Origin: an uncultured Eubacteriales bacterium
Lineage (GTDB): Bacteria > Bacillota > Clostridia > Oscillospirales > Oscillospiraceae
Direction: 5' to 3'
NCBI GenBank assembly: GCA_959602365.1
Contig: CAUGSS010000058.1
Coordinates: 1-9,620 of the forward strand
Length of the DNA stretch: 9,620 bases
The stretch's first letter is position 1; each line of letters opens with the position of its first letter. This document shows positions 1 to 6,323 of this stretch, piece by piece. Below the pieces are notes generated by a model, which was given only the letters and a program-made list of their open reading frames with translations, was not told where the DNA came from and did no database searches. A program made the position numbers and the translations under genes.

Positions 1-117
1 GCTTCTCCTGGGGGGGGGGCCCCCAATAATTGGCAATTAAATCACCCCCCACCAAAAACCCCCGCGGGGGGGGGCGGCAATTGGCCCCCCCGCCCCTGTT
101 TTGGATCGGTACAAATG
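1..117. other. G/C homopolymer-rich non-coding end
   Basis: No gene is supported here. The stretch holds runs of 10 G (10-19), 5 C (20-24), 6 C (45-50), 5 C (59-63), 9 G (66-74) and 7 C (85-91), separated by short AT patches. The word GGCAATT occurs twice (32-38 and 76-82). Such runs are unlike the rest of the window and suggest a contig end with doubtful base calls. Frames open across it on the plus strand are low-complexity Pro/Arg reads and are not credible proteins. Confidence 0.6.
54..74 (-). terminator. possible weak terminator after pth2
   Basis: On the minus strand a C-run/G-run hairpin (plus 59-63 with 66-70) is followed by TTTTT (plus 58-54). It lies about 45 nt beyond the pth2 stop, where a terminator would be expected. 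The perfect stem leaves a loop of only two bases, so some pairs must open, and the surrounding homopolymers make the base calls doubtful. Confidence 0.25.
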
Positions 118-546
118 TCAATAGAGCGGCAGCCCGCCGGTCAGCTCGTCCGCCCGCTCCGCCGCCAGCGGCTCAAAGGCCAGGGCGGTATAGGTGGGCT
201 GACCGTGGAACTCCGTCATCCCCGCGTCTCGGATCAAGGCAGTGGTCACCCCCGCCTCCCCGGCCCGCCGGTTCAGCTCCAGCAGTTCCTCCTCCGAGTC
301 CACATAGACGCAGATCTTGGCCATGCCATAGCGGAACCAGTCGGTCAGAGGGCTCTCCTCCCCCTCCGGAGCGTCCAAATAGACCCACCCCTCCGGGGTG
401 GTCCGCAGCTGGCCGGCCCGTCCCTCGTTCAAAATGGCCTTGAGCACCGCTTCCACAGCGGCGTGGCTGGCCTGGGCCGCAATCTTGCCCTTGCGCATCT
501 TCAAATCCCGCCGGACAATCAGCATCTGTTTCGAACGGTACGCCAT
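118..546 (-). CDS. pth2: Pth2-family peptidyl-tRNA hydrolase
   Basis: Predicted cytosolic enzyme of 142 residues that hydrolyses the ester bond of peptidyl-tRNAs released by stalled ribosomes and so recycles tRNA. It matches the Pth2 (archaeal/eukaryotic-type) family, not the classical bacterial Pth fold. Seen motifs are GKIAAQASHA at residues 20-29, an acidic DSEEEL segment near the middle, and IRDAGMTE at 105-112 followed by the Thr-rich last strand (TYTALAF). The length is somewhat above the usual 115-120 residues, from extra residues between about 45 and 70. The chosen ATG at 546 lies one base after the TGA of the upstream MBL gene. The frame opens further upstream, but that part lies inside the MBL gene. 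No ribosome site of its own is visible, so translational coupling is likely. Family assignment is firm; whether it is the cell's only peptidyl-tRNA hydrolase cannot be told here. Confidence 0.9.
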   Translation of the reverse strand: MAYRSKQMLIVRRDLKMRKGKIAAQASHAAVEAVLKAILNEGRAGQLRTTPEGWVYLDAPEGEESPLTDWFRYGMAKICVYVDSEEELLELNRRAGEAGVTTALIRDAGMTEFHGQPTYTALAFEPLAAERADELTGGLPLY

Positions 547-547
547 A

Positions 548-1168
548 TCACTGCACCAAGACCGGCAGCAGGATCTGCCGGGGCATATCCTGCTGCAGGA
601 CAAACCGCCGCTCTTCTGCCCGCTTCACCGGCAGATCCGTGTCCAAAAAGGCGTCCAGCGTGTCCAGCATCCGGAAGCCCACCCGGCAGTCCCGGTAGTG
701 CATCGGTATGGTGACGGCGGGTTGAAGCTGCTCCATGACCTGATGGGCTTCGGCGGCGTCAATGGTAAAATACCCTCCCACCGGCAGCATCAGCAGATCA
801 GGGCGCCCAATGGCGTCAATCTGCTCCTGGGTGAGCAGGCGTCCCTGATCCCCCAGATGGACAATGCGCAGCCCCTCCCCCTCGATCACCAGAATCTTGT
901 TTTTGCCCCGGTGGGCGCCGTCGTGGTGGTCGTGATCTCCCGCCACCTCCCGGGTGGAAAACTGCAGCGGCCGGCCGCTGCACAGCACACGTTGGGCGGC
1001 GTTGTGGTCGGTGTGGTTGTGGCTGATGTGGACATCGTCCGCATTGAGGTCGGGCAGCCGCAGCCCGGGAACAGCCCCTACTCCATAGGGATCCAGCACG
1101 ATGCTGCTTCCGGCCAATTCCACCTGAAAGCAGGAGTGGCCAAACCAGGTGATATACGCTTGGCTCAC
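548..1168 (-). CDS. Metallo-beta-lactamase-fold hydrolase (UlaG/UPF0173-like)
   Basis: Predicted cytosolic metal-dependent hydrolase of 206 residues. It resembles the short MBL-fold proteins grouped with UlaG (COG2220-type). Seen: FGHSCF near the N-terminus (H11), the LDPYG strand (26-29), the metal-binding HxHxDH block (H50, H52, D54, H55), a His-rich stretch (H79-H86), GD at 106-107 and PMHYR at 155-159 with H157. These supply the usual two-metal ligands. The substrate cannot be read from sequence; family members act on phosphodiesters, lactones or other esters. The GTG at 1168 is chosen because GGGAGG sits 8 nt upstream and homology-like sequence begins there. The frame stays open to 1384, but that part looks like leader RNA. 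First gene of a two-gene unit with pth2, one base apart. Confidence 0.85.
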   Translation of the reverse strand: MSQAYITWFGHSCFQVELAGSSIVLDPYGVGAVPGLRLPDLNADDVHISHNHTDHNAAQRVLCSGRPLQFSTREVAGDHDHHDGAHRGKNKILVIEGEGLRIVHLGDQGRLLTQEQIDAIGRPDLLMLPVGGYFTIDAAEAHQVMEQLQPAVTIPMHYRDCRVGFRMLDTLDAFLDTDLPVKRAEERRFVLQQDMPRQILLPVLVQ

Positions 1169-1176
1169 AGAATCAA

Positions 1177-1182
1177 CCTCCC
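1177..1182 (-). promoter_or_regulatory. ribosome binding site fixing the GTG start at 1168
   Basis: The minus strand reads GGGAGG, then 8 nt, then GTG. This decides the start of the MBL gene, because no comparable site precedes the upstream in-frame ATG at 1384. Confidence 0.8.
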
Positions 1183-1230
1183 ATTCCTTTTTATTACCTT
1201 GCCCGACAACCAACTTCAGGGCAAATTTCC

Positions 1231-1264
1231 ATAAAAAATCCGGCTTTGCAAACGCAGAAGCCGG
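1231..1264 (-). terminator. Rho-independent terminator inside the MBL leader
   Basis: The minus strand reads CCGGCTT, a short inner TGC/GCA stem with a GTTT loop, AAGCCGG, then ATTTTTTAT. The stem is 7 bp plus 3 bp with one bulged C, followed by six T. It lies between the promoter and the GTG start, so it would cut the operon transcript short unless prevented. Confidence 0.75.
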
Positions 1265-1295
1265 GGGAAGAGAAAACACCACACGGCACAGAAAT

Positions 1296-1300
1296 CCGGC
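1296..1300 (-). promoter_or_regulatory. possible antiterminator arm
   Basis: On the minus strand GCCGGATTT occurs here and again in the 3' arm and tail of the terminator. Either GCCGG can pair with the single CCGGC at 1264-1260, so the two structures exclude each other. The pairing is only 5 bp and is an inference. Confidence 0.35.
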
Positions 1301-1405
1301 ACCACTTAATTTTTGTCCTTCCAGCTTTGGAAAAGGCATCCGGAAAATATGCGCAATATTCGAGAAATAGCAGGAATTATGCATATTTTCTCTGAATTTA
1401 TCTAT

Positions 1406-1433
1406 ATAGTATCACATTTTCTTCCAAATTCAA
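1406..1433 (-). promoter_or_regulatory. sigma-A-type promoter for the MBL-pth2 operon
   Basis: On the minus strand TTGAAT (1433-1428) and TACTAT (1411-1406) are separated by 16 nt, with an extended -10 TG one base before the hexamer. The surroundings are AT-rich. Transcription would start near 1399. Confidence 0.65.
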
Positions 1434-1507
1434 GCAATATCATTTATAAAAGGCATTTTCTCCATCTGGCTGTATTCTGACCTCATCATTCTTTTGAAAA
1501 TTGGGCA

Positions 1508-1536
1508 TTTTGTTTCGCGAAATTTTGGGGTATGCT
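1508..1536 (+). promoter_or_regulatory. weak candidate promoter with palindrome for the ECF-rSAM pair
   Basis: TATGCT at 1531-1536 is a fair -10, but the -35 position (TTTTGT, 1508-1513, 17-nt spacing) is poor. The perfect palindrome TTTCGCGAAA fills 1513-1522, between the two elements, where a repressor would block transcription. No other promoter-like pair is clearer between 1434 and 1565. The rest of that stretch is AT-rich and otherwise shows nothing recognisable. Confidence 0.35.
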
Positions 1537-1565
1537 GTTGACACAGACAACAGGAGGAGCCCGCC

Positions 1566-2081
1566 ATGAACACAACGCGCCTGAGACGGCTGTGCCAATG
1601 CGCCATTTTTGCCGCCGTCATCTATGTCTTTACCGCCTATCTCCATGTGCCCAGCTTCAACGGCTACACCCATATTGGGGACGGCTTTCTCTACCTGGCC
1701 GCCTCCCTGCTGCCCACTGGCTACGCCGCCGCCGCAGGCGCTGTGGGGGCAGGGCTTGCCGACCTGCTCAGCGGTTACTCCATCTGGGCCCCGGCCACCC
1801 TGCTCATCAAGGCGCTCACCGCCTGCTTCTTCACCAGCAGGGCCCCCTCCTTTCTGTGCCGGCGCAACCTCTGGGCTCTGCTCCCCGCCGCCGCGCTGTG
1901 TGGGGCGGGATACTACCTCTACGAGTGCGCCATCACCGGCAATTTTGCCGCCCCGGCCGCGGGCATTCCGGGGTATCTGATTCAGTCCGCCCTGAGCAGC
2001 CTGGTCTACCTGGCGCTGGGGCGCGCGCTGGACCGGGCCGGCATCAAAGGACGGCTTGTCTCATCGGGGCAAATGGAGTAA
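1566..2081 (+). CDS. ECF transporter S-component-like membrane protein
   Basis: A 171-residue integral membrane protein resembling the small substrate-capturing S components of ECF (energy-coupling factor) vitamin transporters, near the ThiW/TIGR04002-type group (recalled, not searched). Hydrophobic stretches lie at about residues 10-28, 38-68, 75-92, 103-120 and 134-152. The motif GYTHIGDGFLYLAASLLP at 33-50 and the GAGLADLLSGY block at 61-71, followed by WAPATLLIKAL, are typical of these families. ATG at 1566 has AGGAGG 8 nt upstream. The energising ATPases and T component are not in the window; S components often share a distant EcfAAT module. It sits 55 nt before a radical SAM gene in the same direction, and the two probably form an operon. 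The transported compound is unknown. Confidence 0.8.
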   Translation: MNTTRLRRLCQCAIFAAVIYVFTAYLHVPSFNGYTHIGDGFLYLAASLLPTGYAAAAGAVGAGLADLLSGYSIWAPATLLIKALTACFFTSRAPSFLCRRNLWALLPAAALCGAGYYLYECAITGNFAAPAAGIPGYLIQSALSSLVYLALGRALDRAGIKGRLVSSGQME

Positions 2082-2136
2082 AATAGGATCATCAAGTTCT
2101 GCGCCCCAGGCGCGATTGCTCAGGAGGCATCGTTCA

Positions 2137-2745
2137 ATGACCATCACCTATCCCGTCAAACAAGGCATCTATGTAAATATGACCAACCGGTGTCCCTGCG
2201 CCTGTACGTTCTGCCTGCGGCAGAACGGCCCCGGGGTCTACGGCTCCGACCCTCTATGGCTGGAGCGGGAACCCACCGTTCAGGAAGTCTGTGACAGCTT
2301 GGAGCGCTGGGATCTGGAGCAGAAACAGGAGGTGGTGTTCTGCGGCTACGGAGAGCCCACCGAGCGGCTGGATGACCTGCTGGAGGTGGCCAAGTACCTG
2401 AAGGATCGCCACCCCGGCCTGCCCCTGCGGATCAATACCAACGGCCTGTCCGATCTGATCTGGCAGAAACCCACCGCCCCCATGCTGGAGGGGCTCATCG
2501 ACACGGTTTCTGTCAGCCTCAACGCCACCGATCCGGAGGAATACCTGCGGCTGACCCGCAGCAAATTCGGCCTCGGCTCCTATGAGGCGATGCTGAACTT
2601 CACCCGGGCGTGCACCCAATATGTCCCCCATGTGGTGATGACGGTGGTGGGAGAGCCGGTCACCACTCCGGAGGAGCAGGAGAAGGCCCGGCAGATCTGC
2701 GAGAGCCTGGGGGCCAAACTGCGGGTGCGGCCCTACGAGAGCTGA
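2137..2745 (+). CDS. TatD-associated-type radical SAM protein
   Basis: A 202-residue radical SAM enzyme, expected to cleave S-adenosylmethionine with a [4Fe-4S] cluster and start a radical reaction on an unknown substrate. Seen: the cluster motif CX3CX2C at C19, C23 and C26 within NRCPCACTFC, with an extra Cys at 21; a GYGEPTE motif at 70-76, equivalent to the SAM-binding GGE region; and an NTNGLSD strand near residue 107. No SPASM or cobalamin domain is present, and the length fits a minimal barrel. The overall sequence (LWLEREPTV, CGYGEPTERLD, DTVSVSLNA) matches what is usually labelled TatD family-associated radical SAM protein. No tatD gene is present here. ATG at 2137 is chosen because AGGAGG lies 9 nt upstream; an in-frame extension to 2056 would overlap the preceding gene. 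A convergent hairpin follows. Confidence 0.85.
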   Translation: MTITYPVKQGIYVNMTNRCPCACTFCLRQNGPGVYGSDPLWLEREPTVQEVCDSLERWDLEQKQEVVFCGYGEPTERLDDLLEVAKYLKDRHPGLPLRINTNGLSDLIWQKPTAPMLEGLIDTVSVSLNATDPEEYLRLTRSKFGLGSYEAMLNFTRACTQYVPHVVMTVVGEPVTTPEEQEKARQICESLGAKLRVRPYES

Positions 2746-2757
2746 GACAATGAAAAC

Positions 2758-2791
2758 ACGCGCCCGGCGCTCATGCCAGCGCCGGGCGCGT
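2758..2791. terminator. long GC hairpin between convergent genes
   Basis: A perfect 14-bp stem (2758-2771 with 2778-2791) has a 6-nt loop. It is followed by TGTTTTC on the minus strand and only TTGCG on the plus strand. It therefore serves the HD gene better but probably ends both converging transcripts. Confidence 0.75.
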
Positions 2792-2802
2792 TGCGCTCTG
2801 CC

Positions 2803-3399
2803 TCAGTCCTCCGCCAATTCCTTCCCCCGGTGGGGCTCCACAAAACAGGTGCGGGCATAGTCCCACAACACCTGGGAGCCCTCCCCGGTGCGCTGATTGC
2901 GCCGGAGCACCTGACTCAGGTGAATGCCATGCTCCAACCAGCTTTTGCCCTGGGAGGCATCATTGAGCATGGTGGGCTGGATACAGTCCAGGGTGCGGGC
3001 AAATTTGGCCTCCGGGGTCTCCCGGGCCTCAAACTCGTCCCAGAGCGCCCGCATCTGTTTCCCCTGGTCCTCGGGCAGCAGCGCAAAAATCCGGTCCGCT
3101 GCCGCCAGCTCCCGCTCCCGCTGGGTGGCCACCCCGGCCGCGTCGTAGACATAGGTATCTCCGGCGTCGATCTCCACCAAATCATGGATGAGCACCATGG
3201 AGACCACCCGGAGCAGGTCAATGCCCTCCGGTGCGTACTCGCCCAACAGCAGCGCCATAATGGCCAGGTGCCAGGCGTGCTCCGCGTCCCCCTCTCTCCG
3301 GCTGCCCGAGGCCAGATAGTTCTGGCGGGTGATCTCCTTCTCCTTGTCAATCTCCCGCAAAAAGGCGAACTGCCGGTCCAGCCGCTCCATCTGATCCAT
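2803..3399 (-). CDS. HD-domain phosphohydrolase (YfbR-like 5'-deoxynucleotidase)
   Basis: Predicted cytosolic metal-dependent phosphohydrolase of 198 residues. It resembles the YfbR/HD_3 group, whose E. coli member removes phosphate from deoxyribonucleoside 5'-monophosphates. The HD signature is complete: H41 within AEHAWH, H72-D73 within LIHDLVEIDAGD, E76 and D81 nearby, and a late Asp at 138 within ARTLD. The spacing matches YfbR closely. ATG at 3399 has AGGAGG 7 nt upstream. It is a single gene with its own strong promoter, divergent from dinB. A role in adjusting nucleotide pools beside a translesion polymerase is plausible but inferred. Some relatives of this length have uncharacterised substrates, so the exact activity is open. 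Confidence 0.82.
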   Translation of the reverse strand: MDQMERLDRQFAFLREIDKEKEITRQNYLASGSRREGDAEHAWHLAIMALLLGEYAPEGIDLLRVVSMVLIHDLVEIDAGDTYVYDAAGVATQRERELAAADRIFALLPEDQGKQMRALWDEFEARETPEAKFARTLDCIQPTMLNDASQGKSWLEHGIHLSQVLRRNQRTGEGSQVLWDYARTCFVEPHRGKELAED

Positions 3400-3416
3400 A
3401 TCGCTTCCTCCTCCAT

Positions 3417-3438
3417 CCGCCCTATGGGCGGCTTTTTT
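3417..3438 (+). terminator. Rho-independent terminator facing dinB
   Basis: CCGCCC, loop TAT, GGGCGG, C, then six T on the plus strand: a compact, textbook terminator. It lies in the 5' untranslated region of the minus-strand HD gene. It would stop plus-strand transcripts that read through or run antisense to that gene before they reach dinB. On the HD transcript the same hairpin lies just ahead of the ribosome site. Confidence 0.6.
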
Positions 3439-3441
3439 CTG

Positions 3442-3470
3442 ATTATAGCACGGCCCGGCCTTTCCCTCAA
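3442..3470 (-). promoter_or_regulatory. near-consensus promoter of the HD gene
   Basis: On the minus strand TTGAGG (3470-3465), 17 nt, then TATAAT (3447-3442), with an extended -10 TG. This is the best promoter in the window. Transcription would start near 3435, giving a leader of about 36 nt. Confidence 0.85.
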
Positions 3471-3488
3471 CTCATATAGTCTGCGGCC

Positions 3489-3517
3489 TTGACTTTTGCC
3501 CCCGGGGTGCCTAAACT
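3489..3517 (+). promoter_or_regulatory. promoter of dinB
   Basis: TTGACT (3489-3494), a 17-nt spacer holding the palindrome CCCCGGGG (3500-3507), then TAAACT (3512-3517). Its -35 box is 18 nt from the -35 box of the divergent HD promoter. No convincing LexA box is visible. Confidence 0.75.
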
Positions 3518-3543
3518 GTTTTGTACAGACTTTTACGCTTGAG

Positions 3544-3549
3544 AGGAGG
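3544..3549 (+). promoter_or_regulatory. ribosome binding site fixing the GTG start of dinB
   Basis: AGGAGG, then 7 nt, then GTG at 3557. The in-frame TTG at 3521 would lie at or before the predicted transcription start (about 3524), so it is not the start. Confidence 0.8.
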
Positions 3550-3556
3550 CGGCGCC

Positions 3557-4816
3557 GTGGACAGCCAAACCCAACAGGACCGGATCATCCTCCATGTGGA
3601 TGGCAACAACTTCTTCGCCTCCTGTGAATGCCTTCACCGTCCCGAGCTGCGGGAGGTGCCCATGGCGGTGGCCGGAGATCCGGAGAGCCGCCACGGCATC
3701 ATCCTGGCCAAAAACCAGCTGGCCAAGGCCCGTGGGGTGCAGACCGCCGAACCCATCTGGCAGGCCCAGCGCAAATGCCCCGGCCTGGTGCTGGTGGCCC
3801 CCCACCGGGAGACCTACAGCCGGATATCCAAGGCCATGAACCGGATCTTCCTGGACTACACCGATCTGGTGGAACCGGCCAGCATCGACGAGAGCTATCT
3901 GGACCTGACCGGCTCCCTCCACCTGCTGGGAGACACCCCGGCGGCCGCGGCGGACCTGATCCGCCGCCGGGTGCGGGAGGAACTGGGGATTACGGTGTCA
4001 GTGGGGGTATCCTTCTGCAAGACCTTTGCCAAGCTGGGCAGCGACTATAAAAAGCCAGACGCCACCACCTGCTTTCCCCGCCAGGCGGTCCCGACTCTGA
4101 TCTGGCCCATGCCGGTGGGAAATCTGCTCTATGTGGGAGGCAAATTTGCCCAACAGCTCCAGGAGCTGGGCATCCACACCATCGGCGATCTGGCCCAGAG
4201 CGATCCGGCTATGCTGCGCCGCCGCTTCGGCGCCCGGGGCGAATCCGCCTGGCGCTGTGCCAACGGAGACGACAGTGAGCCGGTGCGCCCCTATCATGAG
4301 CCGCGAGAGGTCAAAAGCATCGGCAACAGCATCACCTTCCGGCGCAATCTGACCGGAGAACGGGAGCTGCGCCTGGGCTTCACCGCTCTGGCCGAGTCCG
4401 TCTCCGAGCGGATGCTCCGCCAACACCTGTGCTGCCACACTGTGCAGATCCAGATCAAGGACCCCCAGTTCCACACCATCTCCCGCCAGATCACCACCCC
4501 GCAGGGCGTCTATCTGGCCCGGGAACTCACCCACGCCGCCATGACCCTGGCCGCCGGAAGCTGGAACTTCCGCAAGCCGGTGCGTCTGCTCTCCCTGACC
4601 GCCAAACAGCTCTCCCCTCTGGAGGAGGACACAGAGCAGCTCAGCCTGTTTGCCCCTCCGGAGCAGTCGGAACGGCGTGCGCGCCAGGACAAGCTGGAGG
4701 GGGCCCTGCGCTCCATCCGGGGGCGCTTTGGCAAAGACGCCATCCAGCTGGGCGGCTTTCTGGACAACGATTTGGGCCTGAGCGGCAGCGGCAACAAGCT
4801 GGAAGAGGACGACTGA
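3557..4816 (+). CDS. dinB: Y-family DNA polymerase IV (DinB)
   Basis: A 419-residue error-prone translesion polymerase that copies past damaged bases. Catalytic carboxylates are visible at D15 (HVDGNNFF) and at D111-E112 (SIDESYLDLTG). F20 occupies the steric-gate position that excludes ribonucleotides. The little-finger-side palm motif GVSFCKTFAKLGSDYKKP follows. A helix-hairpin-helix-like segment lies around ELGIHTIGDLA. Near the C-terminus QLSLF at 361-365 is a canonical beta-clamp binding motif, followed by a conserved tail (KLEGALRSIRGRFGKDAI) often seen in Clostridial DinB. Compared with E. coli DinB (DMD) the first acidic motif is DGN; the essential first Asp is kept. Single gene with its own promoter, ending at a bidirectional terminator. 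Assignment is firm; UmuC-like specialisation is less likely because the sequence around SIDESYLDLTG and the tail fit DinB. Confidence 0.93.
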   Translation: MDSQTQQDRIILHVDGNNFFASCECLHRPELREVPMAVAGDPESRHGIILAKNQLAKARGVQTAEPIWQAQRKCPGLVLVAPHRETYSRISKAMNRIFLDYTDLVEPASIDESYLDLTGSLHLLGDTPAAAADLIRRRVREELGITVSVGVSFCKTFAKLGSDYKKPDATTCFPRQAVPTLIWPMPVGNLLYVGGKFAQQLQELGIHTIGDLAQSDPAMLRRRFGARGESAWRCANGDDSEPVRPYHEPREVKSIGNSITFRRNLTGERELRLGFTALAESVSERMLRQHLCCHTVQIQIKDPQFHTISRQITTPQGVYLARELTHAAMTLAAGSWNFRKPVRLLSLTAKQLSPLEEDTEQLSLFAPPEQSERRARQDKLEGALRSIRGRFGKDAIQLGGFLDNDLGLSGSGNKLEEDD

Positions 4817-4827
4817 CAGACATAAAA

Positions 4828-4860
4828 CAAGGCAGATGTCTTAAAAAGACATCTGCCTTG
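4828..4860. terminator. bidirectional terminator between dinB and the transporter operon
   Basis: A perfect 15-bp stem (4828-4842 with 4846-4860) has a 3-nt AAA loop. On the minus strand it is followed by TTTTATG; on the plus strand the tail is weak (TGGCTTTG). It lies 12 nt after the dinB stop and the same distance after the last operon gene. Confidence 0.85.
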
Positions 4861-4872
4861 TGGCTTTGTGAT

Positions 4873-5165
4873 TCAGAAAGCGCCCCAGAGCAACAACATC
4901 AGCAGAATGAGCAGTCCCAATCCCACAATAAAGGCCAGACCGATGAGCAGCCCTGCCTTCAGGGCGCCCAGGATATACCACTTGCGAATCTGTGGATCCA
5001 CCTGCTCCTTGTTCTCTTCGTGAAACAGCTCAGGTGCGGTTTGCTCGGCTTGCCCCGGCCTTTTTTCCCTCCGGGGCAGATGGCCAAACAGGCTGGGCCG
5101 TTCCAGGGCGCTCATATCGGCGATGGTACGGCCATCATCCTCAAAGTCCCGCTTGTCCCGGCTCA

Positions 5166-5166
<1 letters not shown>
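4873..5166 (-). CDS. small single-pass membrane protein of the dpp operon
   Basis: Unrecognised function; 97 residues. The first 60 residues are hydrophilic and highly charged, with the segment DFEDDGRTIADMS at 7-19. I recall this segment as recurrent in uncharacterised Clostridial proteins, but I have not searched it. The C-terminal third (about 65-94) is one long hydrophobic segment rich in Leu, Ile and Gly. Few charges follow it, so a tail-anchored topology with the N-terminus in the cytosol is likely. ATG at 5166 shares its A with the dppF stop (TGATG). No separate ribosome site is seen, so coupled translation is expected. A GTG one codon earlier is the alternative start. Its place at the end of the operon suggests a transporter accessory role, but nothing in the sequence proves this. 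Confidence 0.7.

Positions 5167-6322
<1,156 letters not shown>

Positions 6323-6323
<1 letters not shown>

Larger units (their letters stand above)
1169..1399 (-). promoter_or_regulatory. structured 5' leader of the MBL-pth2 operon (candidate attenuator)
   Basis: From the inferred start near 1399 the leader runs about 230 nt to the GTG. In transcript order it shows five elements. First is a perfect 10-bp inverted repeat (GAAAATATGC at 1390-1381 with GCATATTTTC at 1352-1343), with an inner 4-bp stem. Second is a small hairpin (TTTTCC/GGAAGG, 1334-1317). Third is GCCGG at 1300-1296, able to pair with the 5' arm of the terminator. Fourth is a Rho-independent terminator (1264-1231). Fifth is a TTGCCC/GGGCAA hairpin (1224-1199) ahead of the ribosome site. 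Promoter, then terminator, then gene is the layout of an attenuator or riboswitch. No known class was recognised. Pairings were read by eye; no folding was computed. Confidence 0.5.

Noticed and set aside
30..1234. Plus-strand frames opposite pth2 and the MBL gene
   Set aside because: Low-complexity Pro/Arg-rich or motif-free translations, whereas the minus strand encodes clear Pth2 and MBL motifs.
1430..1673. Short minus-strand frames overlapping the ECF gene start
   Set aside because: No ribosome site or recognisable motif; they overlap the start of the well-supported plus-strand gene.
2056..2136. N-terminal extension of the radical SAM gene to 2056
   Set aside because: It would overlap the ECF gene and has no ribosome site, while ATG 2137 has AGGAGG at good spacing and matches the family N-terminus.
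3516..3528. Imperfect palindrome CTGT-N5-ACAG near the dinB -10 box as a LexA site
   Set aside because: Spacing does not fit the E. coli SOS box (CTG-N10-CAG), and it does not resemble the Firmicute GAAC-N4-GTTC type.
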